NCBI GenBank assembly: GCA_958352855.1 | Contig: CATWQE010000021.1 | Span: 1 to 44,934, forward strand | Direction: 5' to 3' | Source of the DNA: an uncultured Bacillota bacterium | GTDB taxonomy: Bacteria; Bacillota; Clostridia; Lachnospirales; Lachnospiraceae | Length of the DNA stretch: 44,934 bases | In this document: piece after piece, positions 32,725 through 39,359 of the stretch | Numbering within the stretch: position 1 is the first letter of the stretch | Layout of the letters: each line of letters begins with the position of its first letter | The notes under the pieces: model-generated | Told to the model about the DNA's origin: nothing | Database searches by the model: none | The model's input: the letters and a program-made list of their open reading frames with translations, nothing else | Position numbers and translations under genes: made by a program

Positions 32725-33603
32725 ATGCAGGGAAGAATTATTAAGGGAATCGCCGGATTTTATTATGTGTCGGCAGAGAATCAGCAGGTATATGAATGTA
32801 AAGCAAAAGGAATTTTCAGAAAAGAGAAGTTAAAACCTCTGGTGGGAGATTTTGTAGAACTGGAGATTCTGGATGAAGAAGAAAAAAAGGGAAATGTAAT
32901 AGCTGTTCTGGAGCGGAAGAATACCTTGATTCGTCCGGCTGTGGCAAATATTGACCAGGCATTGGTGATTTTTGCAGCAAAGGAGCCAAATCCCAATTTT
33001 GCCTTGCTGGATCGTTTTTTGATTACCATGGAGAGACAAAAGATTCCTGTGGTAATCTGTATCAATAAAGAAGAACTTTTCCAGGAAGAGGAAAGAAAGA
33101 AAGTCCGGGAGATGTATGAACCCTGCGGCTATCAGGTGTTGTTTACCAGCGCAAAGATGGAGCAGGGGATTCAAACGCTAAGAGAAGTACTGCAAAATAA
33201 AACTACAGCAGTGGCAGGCCCTTCCGGTGTTGGAAAATCATCCCTTACTAATTTGTTAGCTCCCGGAATCCAGATGGAGACAGGTGAAATCAGTAAGAAG
33301 CTGGGAAGGGGACGTCATACAACCAGACATACTCAGCTTATTGAATTAGAGAAAAACACTTATCTTATGGATACCCCTGGATTTACCTCCTTTTATGTAG
33401 AAGATATGGAAAAGGAAGAATTGCGGCTTTATTTCCCGGAGTTCGCACCCTATGAAGGAACTTGCAGATTTTTGCCCTGCACCCATACCCATGAACCTGG
33501 CTGCAGTGTAAAAGAAGCTCTGGAGAATGGTAAAATCAGTAAGGAACGTTACAAAAATTATGTTGACATGTATCGAGAATTAGAAGAAAAACGGAGGTAT
33601 TAG
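32725..33603 (+). CDS. rsgA: Ribosome small-subunit biogenesis GTPase RsgA
   Basis: This circularly permuted GTPase checks 30S maturation. The 292-residue protein has an N-terminal OB fold (MQGRIIKGIAGFYYV), G4 CINKEEL, then G1 GPSGVGKSSLTNLL and G3 DTPGFTSF in the permuted order, and a C-terminal zinc site CRFLPCTHTHEPGC. AAAGGTAGG precedes the ATG. In Firmicutes rsgA commonly follows prkC and precedes rpe and thiN, as here. Confidence 0.96.
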   Translation: MQGRIIKGIAGFYYVSAENQQVYECKAKGIFRKEKLKPLVGDFVELEILDEEEKKGNVIAVLERKNTLIRPAVANIDQALVIFAAKEPNPNFALLDRFLITMERQKIPVVICINKEELFQEEERKKVREMYEPCGYQVLFTSAKMEQGIQTLREVLQNKTTAVAGPSGVGKSSLTNLLAPGIQMETGEISKKLGRGRHTTRHTQLIELEKNTYLMDTPGFTSFYVEDMEKEELRLYFPEFAPYEGTCRFLPCTHTHEPGCSVKEALENGKISKERYKNYVDMYRELEEKRRY

Positions 33604-33606
33604 TAC

Positions 33607-34263
33607 ATGGAATATCAATTATCCCCTTCTATTTTGGCAGCGGATTTTTGCAATTTGGGAGACAACATCAGACGGGCAGAGCAGGCAGGAGCAAAATGGC
33701 TGCACATTGACATTATGGATGGGCAGTTTGTTCCAACGATTTCTATGGGAACTCCTGTGCTTGCGTCTGTAAGAAAAGTAAGTAAGCTGTTTCTGGATGT
33801 ACATATTATGGCAAAAGAACCAGACCATCTCATAAAAGAACTGGTTGATGCAGGCGCAGATATGATTACTGTTCACGCAGAGGCTTGTACTCATCTGGAC
33901 AGAACCTTGCACCTGATTCGGGAATTAGGCTGCAAATGTGGCGTTGCCATTAATCCGGCCACTCCGGTTTCCGTACTGGAGCATGTGCTTGGACTGGCGG
34001 ATATGGCGCTGATTATGTCTGTAAATCCTGGTTTTGGAGGACAGGCATATATTCCCTACTGTACAGAGAAAATCCGAAGACTTCGCGCCATGGCAAAAGA
34101 GCAGGGGCTGGAACTGGACATCCAGGTAGATGGGGGAATTAATAAAACTACGCTTCCGGAAGTTTTAGAAGCAGGGGCTAACATTATTGTGGCAGGTTCT
34201 GCTGTGTTTAAAGGTGATATTGAAGAAAACATAAAAGAGTTGAGAGGGATGATGGAAGGATAA
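33607..34263 (+). CDS. rpe: Ribulose-phosphate 3-epimerase
   Basis: This TIM-barrel enzyme of the pentose phosphate pathway has 218 residues. Motifs: LSPSILAADF at the N-terminus, WLHIDIMDGQFVPTISMG with metal His and Asp, LDVHIMAKEPD, ALIMSVNPGFGGQ, and IQVDGGINKTT near residue 176. CGGAGG lies before the ATG. The stop overlaps the next start by one base. Confidence 0.96.
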   Translation: MEYQLSPSILAADFCNLGDNIRRAEQAGAKWLHIDIMDGQFVPTISMGTPVLASVRKVSKLFLDVHIMAKEPDHLIKELVDAGADMITVHAEACTHLDRTLHLIRELGCKCGVAINPATPVSVLEHVLGLADMALIMSVNPGFGGQAYIPYCTEKIRRLRAMAKEQGLELDIQVDGGINKTTLPEVLEAGANIIVAGSAVFKGDIEENIKELRGMMEG

Positions 34264-34910
34264 TGGATACTTTACTGCTGTGTGGCGGACCTTTGGAAGA
34301 GGACTTCGCCTTAACTGTATTGGAATATTTGAAACCGGACTGCATTATGGGAATTGACAGAGGGCTGAATTTTTGCTACAGGCAGAATATACATCCAGAT
34401 TATATTTTAGGAGATTTTGACAGTATAGACCAGGAAATCCTGGATTATTATGAACATCAGTCTGAAATTCCGGTGAAGCGCTATAAACCGGAAAAAGATG
34501 CCACAGATACCAGAATCGGCCTGGAGCTTGCCATAAAACTTGGCAGCAGCAGGGTATTTCTGCTGGGCGCTACAGGAGGACGGTTGGACCATTATATGGG
34601 AAATCTTCAGTCTTTAACAGCGGCCAGAATGCAGGGAGTGGAGGCGTGGATTTTGGATAGCCGCAACGCTTTAACGGTTTTGGATAAGCCTTTTACGATT
34701 CAGAAAGAAAAACAATTCGGGAAATACGTTTCCTTTTTTTCCATGAGTGATAAGGTGGAAGGCATGACTTTGACAGGGTTCAAATATCCGCTGCATGAGT
34801 ACACCATGACGAATTATGACGGAATTGGCGTCAGCAATGAGATTCAGGAAGAAACAGCCAGGGTGGAATTTCAAACGGGTATGGTGCTGATGGTGATGTC
34901 GAGAGATTAA
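34263..34910 (+). CDS. thiN: Thiamine pyrophosphokinase
   Basis: This enzyme makes thiamine pyrophosphate from thiamine and ATP. The 215-residue product has MGIDRGLNF, PDYILGDFDSID and KDATDTRIGLELAI, then LLGATGGRLDHYMGNL, all diagnostic of TPK. The C-terminal B1-binding domain carries VEGMTLTGFKYPLHE and SNEIQEETARVEF. GGAAGGA precedes the ATG, which shares a base with the rpe stop codon. Confidence 0.95.
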   Translation: MDTLLLCGGPLEEDFALTVLEYLKPDCIMGIDRGLNFCYRQNIHPDYILGDFDSIDQEILDYYEHQSEIPVKRYKPEKDATDTRIGLELAIKLGSSRVFLLGATGGRLDHYMGNLQSLTAARMQGVEAWILDSRNALTVLDKPFTIQKEKQFGKYVSFFSMSDKVEGMTLTGFKYPLHEYTMTNYDGIGVSNEIQEETARVEFQTGMVLMVMSRD

Positions 34911-35006
34911 AAGAGGGGGAGAAAGGTTGGGACTTGACAGAGCTTTCTCATTATCCGTCTATTGCAATCAGCAGGGAGGATTTGGAGTAGAAAATACTAT
35001 GAAAAG

Positions 35007-35032
35007 GGGGAGATTTATAAAAAAATCTCCCC
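35007..35032 (-). terminator. Terminator overlapping the stop codon of the ArsR-type gene
   Basis: GGGGAGATTT (35007-35016) pairs with AAATCTCCCC (35023-35032). Read on the minus strand the stem is followed by CCTTTTC, weak but usable. The stop codon at 35015-35017 lies in the stem. Confidence 0.6.
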
Positions 35033-36028
35033 AAAGCATTTCATAATTTCTCTTAAAGTTTCCTGGTTTAACTGGTAATACACCCGCCCGTCTTTTTTCT
35101 CAACAGTTACCATATGGTTAGAGAGTAGCATACTCATATGATGAGAGGCAGTTGCAGGGGTTAACTGTAGTTCTTCTGCGATTTCCAGGTTATATCTTCC
35201 ATGGGATTTTAAAAGACACAAAATTTCAAATTTGCTTTTATCGCCCAGGAGCTTTAAAATCGGTGGAAGCATTTCTTTGGCATTCTCTAAATTTTTCTGA
35301 TACAAATCCAGTTTATCTGCCAGAACCCCCTGAAAAATAATAGTAGGTGTAATCCATTCCATGAGGGGAAGCACTGCTGTAAGGTAGACTCTTTTGGACT
35401 CTGGATGAAATTCAGACACAAGGCTGCATATTACGTCCGAAAGCGCAGACGGAGCCTGAGACACTAATTTTTCTAACTGCTTTTTATTCTTTTGGAAGGT
35501 GGCATCAAAAGCAGTACGGTTGTTTTCGTAAATATGGAAGAGTTCCTGGAATTTTTTTACCGGATTATGGATTAATTCCAACAACCGCCATTTGGTATCC
35601 TCGGAGTATTCTGAGGACTGGAGCAATAAAAACCAGTTTTCCATGTCGCTGGAATTAGAAGCCTTTTCGGAGTTCTTTTCTTTCAAAAATGAATTCATTA
35701 CAGAAAAAATATGGGGCTGGGTTAGTTGTTCTGGGTCTGCGTCAGATTCAAAAAGTTCGGTTGCCATGGCCAGAACAGTGAGGAAAAATTCTGTATTGTA
35801 TCCAAAGAAAAAGGTTTCTTCTTCCTTTAAAGCATAAGTATCTTCAAACACCTGTACATAATTATCTAAATAGGAAAGATACTGCTTATAAAACTGAGTT
35901 CCGTCAATATTCATTTCTTCTAAAGAACTTAGCATATCTGTTTTTACCGCTTCAAAGTTTTTTGTCATATAGATAAGTCCCAGAGTTTCCAGGAAAGGAT
36001 GCAGTGTTCTTGCGTCTTTGTTTTCCAT
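35015..36028 (-). CDS. ArsR-type winged-helix regulator with long N-terminal domain
   Basis: A regulator of about 337 residues. The last 75 residues are the ArsR-type helix-turn-helix: LKLLGDKSKFEILCLLKSHG, LEIAEELQLTPATASHHMSML, then a wing with VEKKDGRVYYQLN. The 260-residue N-terminal part is helical, rich in charged and aromatic residues, and unlike metal-sensing ArsR proteins; no metal-binding Cys pattern is seen. The start at 36028 is favoured because GGAGG lies 12 bases upstream and only 1 base before the ATG at 36040. An imperfect inverted repeat, GTACCAC and GTGTAC (about 36070-36089), lies in its promoter region and may be an operator. No target gene is obvious. Confidence 0.83.
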   Translation of the reverse strand: MENKDARTLHPFLETLGLIYMTKNFEAVKTDMLSSLEEMNIDGTQFYKQYLSYLDNYVQVFEDTYALKEEETFFFGYNTEFFLTVLAMATELFESDADPEQLTQPHIFSVMNSFLKEKNSEKASNSSDMENWFLLLQSSEYSEDTKWRLLELIHNPVKKFQELFHIYENNRTAFDATFQKNKKQLEKLVSQAPSALSDVICSLVSEFHPESKRVYLTAVLPLMEWITPTIIFQGVLADKLDLYQKNLENAKEMLPPILKLLGDKSKFEILCLLKSHGRYNLEIAEELQLTPATASHHMSMLLSNHMVTVEKKDGRVYYQLNQETLREIMKCFGEIFL

Positions 36029-36091
36029 ATATACGTACATGCCTCCGTTTATATCATTTACTTATAATGTACCACATAGTTAGTGTACTGT

Positions 36092-36331
36092 CTATTTTCT
36101 GTTCAATAACAAATCACAGACAAGTCCGACAGCGCCTAAGCCAAACAGACAGGCAGCGATTGATTTATGACCCTTTTCAGAAAAATGCAAAGCACCAATC
36201 ATCAATCCGACTTCTGCTATAGCAGATATAGATTTCGATACAATGCGAAAGGAACGTTTTTTCCATGCCTTATTTGCGGCAAATTCTATTTTGTTTGCAG
36301 CATTTTCAATTTTTTGGTCTAAGTTAGACAT
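36092..36331 (-). CDS. Small membrane protein, unrecognised
   Basis: A 79-residue protein begins MSNLDQKIENAANKIEFAAN, an amphipathic charged helix, followed by two hydrophobic segments (about 33-50 and 57-74) and a basic end. The second of two adjacent ATG codons is used because AAAGGAG is then spaced 7 bases away. A consensus promoter lies upstream (TTGACA-17-TACATT), which argues it is a real gene. No family is recognised. Confidence 0.75.
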   Translation of the reverse strand: MSNLDQKIENAANKIEFAANKAWKKRSFRIVSKSISAIAEVGLMIGALHFSEKGHKSIAACLFGLGAVGLVCDLLLNRK

Positions 36332-36368
36332 CATAATCTCCTTTCTGTTGATATTATTTTATAAATAT

Positions 36369-36397
36369 AATGTAGCATGATATTCGATAAATGTCAA
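36369..36397 (-). promoter_or_regulatory. Strong promoter of the small membrane protein gene
   Basis: On the minus strand a perfect TTGACA (36392-36397), 17 bases, TACATT (36369-36374), preceded by an extended TGC. Confidence 0.8.
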
Positions 36398-36420
36398 ATT
36401 AATTATATATATATCTAATA

Positions 36421-36640
36421 AAAGGAGGGGTTTCTGGATGATTTTATGGAAGCTCTATACAAAACATGGTATTCATATAAAGCAGTTGCTGCTGTTATGA
36501 AGTTATTATATACTGTTTTTAGATAGAAACTTATTTTCGGGAGAGGCACTGACATATAAGTGGAAAATTTTAAGTTCAAAGGGCGTAACCGCTCCATTGT
36601 GATACCAAAAGAGATGTGGCAAGAAAGAGAGTTGTAAAAA
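36421..36640 (+). other. AT-rich stretch with small or decayed reading frames
   Basis: AAAGGAGGGG (36421-36430) looks like a strong ribosome site but leads only to frames of 20-26 codons, for example one beginning MEALYKTWYSYKAVAAVMKL. Farther on, a GTG-started piece reads VENFKFKGRNRSIVIPKEMW, ends QEREL and stops; reading through that stop gives KLKEDIGGT. This looks like the remains of a broken gene rather than working short proteins. Nothing else is visible between 36332 and 36668. Confidence 0.35.
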
Positions 36641-36668
36641 TTAAAAGAAGATATAGGAGGTACGTGAG

Positions 36669-36860
36669 ATGAAGAGAGGATATAAAATTTGTATTGCTGT
36701 AATAGCTATTTTATCCAGTATAGGCGCGGCTTGTATAGGTGTTGGTTTTGTGGGAGATTCAACATTATCCTTTGGTATGAGATTCGTTTGTAATTTCTTT
36801 TTTATTATACAAGCCATAGCAACGGCATGGGTTGTAATCAGTTTGTTTAGAAAAGAATAG
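36669..36860 (+). CDS. Small two-helix membrane protein, unrecognised
   Basis: A 63-residue protein with two hydrophobic segments (about residues 6-28 and 36-58), basic ends and a Gly-rich turn. A clean AGGAGG lies 8 bases before the ATG, which supports translation. No family is recognised and no operon partner follows. Confidence 0.65.
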   Translation: MKRGYKICIAVIAILSSIGAACIGVGFVGDSTLSFGMRFVCNFFFIIQAIATAWVVISLFRKE

Positions 36861-36941
36861 ATTTGTGCGTATGGATGCAAAAGCTAATGAGTCATCAGGA
36901 ACCAGAGACATATCGGCTGGAAATATCGTTTTACAATTTTT

Positions 36942-37225
36942 AGCCTACATTTTTTAGGCGCGAATAGGTGGAGTTTGAGAAATTCTGAAATCTAACCCAC
37001 TTCTTTTAAAGCCGAATAGGCCGCTAAGAAAGATTTTATAAATCCCACTTATTTTTTTAGAGCAGAAAGTAAGTTTAGAAGAGGGAAACGTAAGATTTAG
37101 CCTATTTAGGACAGAAAAAGGTAGGTTGATATGAGCAAAACATGCAATCAAGCCTATTTGAGGCATAAAAAAGTAGGTGGGTACAAGAAGATTGCAAAAT
37201 TCGGCCTATCCATGGGCAAAGGAAA
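36942..37225. repeat. Array of degenerate 30-bp repeats, regular 51-52 bp period, orientation switches mid-array
   Basis: Six related units fit a loose pattern GCCTATTTnAGGCA followed by AAAAAAGTAGGTGGG. Units at 36942-36971, 36994-37023 and 37042-37077 lie on the minus strand; units at 37099-37127, 37151-37181 and a partial one at 37202-37225 lie on the plus strand. Unit starts are 51-52 bases apart within each half. The spacers of about 21-22 bases are AT-rich and differ from one another. The units are too diverged for CRISPR and no cas gene is near. Confidence 0.65.
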
Positions 37226-37322
37226 ATATCTGTCTGATAAGATTGAAAAACCAAGAACCTTATGCTATATTTTATACTTGCATTAGACTTTGAAATCCCT
37301 ACGCCGCCAGTTAAATAAAAAT

Positions 37323-37572
37323 GGTGTAAAAAAGGTGTAGTAAAAATATAGAGAAAGGCGAAAACCCTGCATAAATCAAGGGCTTTCGGACAGGTAAATA
37401 GTAAAATGAAATTAGGTATTGTTATTATTTACCTGATTTCATGTATGTCCGTATAAGTCGTTAAAAGCCTTTAAATGCTGATATCTAGAGCATTTAGCGG
37501 ATTTTCGACTCGGATATAACTCCATATAAATTCATATAAGTTTTTGAAAAATGGCCCACTTTGTGGCCCACT
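37323..37572. other. Non-coding stretch with paired short repeats, resembles recombinase arm sites
   Basis: GGTGTA occurs at 37323-37328 and 37334-37339 (11 bases apart). TGGCCCACT occurs at 37552-37560 and 37564-37572 (12 bases apart). CAGGTAAATA (37391-37400) and TATTTACCTG (37426-37435) form a perfect inverted repeat. Short direct repeats one helical turn apart near a CCCTGnnnnnATCAAGGG-like sequence (about 37364-37383) resemble the arm and core sites next to tyrosine integrases. No integrase gene is in the window, so this may be a leftover element end. No gene is seen between 36861 and 37642. Confidence 0.35.
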
Positions 37573-37620
37573 AATGCTTGGATGTTTTTATCGAAGTCCT
37601 AATACAGAAGAGAAATTTAA

Positions 37621-37650
37621 GGGAACGTTTGTGCGTTCCCTTTTACTTAT
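37621..37650. terminator. Terminator beside the TetR gene end
   Basis: GGGAACG (37621-37627) pairs with CGTTCCC (37634-37640) and is followed on the plus strand by TTTT. On the minus strand it directly follows the TetR stop codon (37643-37645), so it can end that gene. Confidence 0.75.
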
Positions 37651-38215
37651 TATATGTATTAAAGTGACTTAAACTAACCTGAATGATTTTTTTAAAATAA
37701 GAAATGGTTTTTTCTTTGTCCATGGAAAGGTGATTTTTTGACCAGTCGATTAACGTACCAGCCAGCGCTTCTGTATAAAAGTTCGCAAGAAAGTTTTTGA
37801 AATCAGATTCTAAATGTGTGTTCGCTTTTTTATCGGCATTGTTGATAACAGTGGAAACGATGTTAATGAAGTCGGAATAGAAAAAACGTTTCATTTCATC
37901 ACGTCCAATAGCGTCATAAGCACAGTTGATAATGTAATCGTTTTGTTCTATATAGTCCATGATAAAGCGAAGGGCATCTTCGTAATCGACCAATAAGTCG
38001 AATTGTTTCACAATATTAAAAGATTCTTCCTCTAGAGTCCACCGGAGTAATGCATAAATATCATCAAAATGATAGTAAAAGGTATTTCTATTTACATCAC
38101 AATGCTCAATAATTTCTTTTACAGTAATCTTGGAAAAAGCTTTGTGCCGCATAGTTTCTTTAAGTGCGGAAGACAAAGCTTTTTTTGTGTTTAGTGAAAT
38201 TACTTCATTTTTCAA
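37643..38215 (-). CDS. TetR/AcrR-family regulator
   Basis: This 190-residue repressor-type protein has an N-terminal helix-turn-helix (about residues 10-55): LKETMRHKAFSKITVKEIIE, then CDVNRNTFYYHFDDIYALL. The C-terminal region with FIMDYIEQNDYIINCAYDAIG resembles the TetR_C_8/DhaS-type ligand domain. Translation starts at a TTG (38213-38215), supported by GAGGAGG 8 bases upstream. It is divergent from the kinase-like/MMPL operon across a 221-base gap with repeats, so it most likely controls that operon and itself. The inducer is unknown. Confidence 0.9.
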   Translation of the reverse strand: MKNEVISLNTKKALSSALKETMRHKAFSKITVKEIIEHCDVNRNTFYYHFDDIYALLRWTLEEESFNIVKQFDLLVDYEDALRFIMDYIEQNDYIINCAYDAIGRDEMKRFFYSDFINIVSTVINNADKKANTHLESDFKNFLANFYTEALAGTLIDWSKNHLSMDKEKTISYFKKIIQVSLSHFNTYNK

Positions 38216-38244
38216 AAGGCAATCCTCCTCTTTAACTTTTCTTT

Positions 38245-38272
38245 ATTATAAAACTATAGTATGAAAAATCAA
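38245..38272 (-). promoter_or_regulatory. Promoter of the TetR gene
   Basis: On the minus strand TTGATT (38267-38272), 16 bases, TATAAT (38245-38250). Confidence 0.65.
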
Positions 38273-38286
38273 TAGATAAAATCAGA

Positions 38287-38353
38287 CAGATGTATAATAA
38301 GTTCTATTTACTGGGCAATTATCAAGCAGATGTCTAATATCGAACATAGAACT
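38287..38353. promoter_or_regulatory. Direct and inverted repeats in the divergent region, candidate TetR operator
   Basis: CAGATGTATAATA (38287-38299) recurs as CAGATGTCTAATA (38327-38339), 40 bases apart. AGTTCTAT (38300-38307) and ATAGAACT (38346-38353) form an inverted repeat across the same interval. The first copy includes a TATAAT that may be the -10 of the plus-strand operon. Placement between the regulator and its presumed targets makes it the best operator candidate; binding is inferred. Confidence 0.5.
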
Positions 38354-38436
38354 GCAAGTTATATATTTATTATTTTTTTTATTGGAAGTATAGTTGTTGT
38401 CGCAAGGAAGAATAAATTTGCGGGAGGAAGAAGAAC

Positions 38437-39036
38437 ATGATTATATGCGTTGGAAGAGAATTTGGAAGTGGTGGACATGAAATCGGCAGATTAATGGCAG
38501 AAAAACTAGGCATTCCATTTTATGATAGAGAACTTATTGAAACAGCGGCAGAAAGATTTAAGAATATTCCAAGGGAAACGATTGAGAACGCAGATGAGAA
38601 AAAACATAATCCATGGCTGTATCAGGTATGGTATGATACACAGAATGCAGAATTAGGAGGATTATCTGCTGATGAAATGCTATTTCATGTGCAGAGTCAG
38701 ATTATCAACGAGCTTGCAACAAATGGAAATGGTATCTTTGTCGGACGTTGTTCTGATTACATTATGAAAGAATCCAAAATTGATCATATTAGTTTTTTTG
38801 TGGCAGCACCACTTAAAGACCGCGTACAAAGAAAGATGGAAATATTATCTGTAGATGAAAAAACCGCAACTACATTAGTAAGGAAAAAAGATAAAGAAAG
38901 AAAAGCTTATTATAATTATTATACAGGAGGAAGTTGGGGAAAACCGGATAATTATGATTTTTGTATCAATAGTTCAAAATTAGGAATCGAAAGAACTGCC
39001 AAAAATTTAGCGGAAAAACTCAAGGAAATATATTAG
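38437..39036 (+). CDS. Cytidylate kinase-like family protein
   Basis: This 199-residue P-loop protein begins MIICVGREFGSGGHEIGRLM, where GREFGSGG is the variant P-loop of the cytidylate-kinase-like family (PF13189 type). It continues IPFYDRELIETAAE, the usual second block, and IFVGRCSDYIM, then FFVAAPLKDRVQRKMEIL and KKDKERKAYYNYYTG (LID-like). It is shorter and more diverged than housekeeping Cmk. Such proteins are common in Firmicutes accessory operons, often with regulators and transporters, and their substrate is unknown. GGGAGGAAG precedes the ATG. It is first in the operon and 14 bases before the next gene. Confidence 0.88.
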   Translation: MIICVGREFGSGGHEIGRLMAEKLGIPFYDRELIETAAERFKNIPRETIENADEKKHNPWLYQVWYDTQNAELGGLSADEMLFHVQSQIINELATNGNGIFVGRCSDYIMKESKIDHISFFVAAPLKDRVQRKMEILSVDEKTATTLVRKKDKERKAYYNYYTGGSWGKPDNYDFCINSSKLGIERTAKNLAEKLKEIY

Positions 39037-39050
39037 ATCAGGGAGGAATT

Positions 39051-39359
39051 ATGATAAAAAAAACTTTCTATGTTGTGATGCAGACATCCATTGGAGAGCG
39101 ACGTGGAATTTTGACAGCCCAATGGGAAGATACGGATATTCATGGAAATTTGGAAATTTTAGACCATACGAATACTTTTTGTGGTCAGATAGAGGATGAT
39201 GGGACATGTTGCATAAAAGGAGAGCTTTGGTCATTGATTCGGGCAATCCCTTACATTGCAAGAGGAACGATTTCTGAAAAAGGTGTGAATCTTACGTTGG
39301 ATGCGGGAAAAAATATATTTGAAATGGTTGGAGTACCGTTTCATGAGAAGGAGATGTAA
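39051..39359 (+). CDS. Unrecognised 102-residue protein of the MMPL operon
   Basis: A small soluble, beta-rich protein: an N-terminal KKTFYVVMQTSIGERRGILT, a central HTNTFCGQIEDDGTCCIKGEL with three Cys, and ARGTISEKGVNLTLD later. No signal peptide, transmembrane segment or known domain is seen. GGGAGGAA lies before the ATG, and the following MMPL gene starts directly at its stop codon. Tight linkage suggests an accessory or sensing part of the export system. Confidence 0.8.
   Translation: MIKKTFYVVMQTSIGERRGILTAQWEDTDIHGNLEILDHTNTFCGQIEDDGTCCIKGELWSLIRAIPYIARGTISEKGVNLTLDAGKNIFEMVGVPFHEKEM

Noticed and set aside
34911..34986. Open stretch reading GWDLTELSHYPSIAISREDLE to a stop at about 34988
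   Set aside because: It has no start codon or ribosome site of its own and overlaps the end of thiN in another frame; probably chance or an old remnant.
36942..37225. CRISPR array
   Set aside because: Units are poorly conserved, occur in both orientations, and no cas genes are present.
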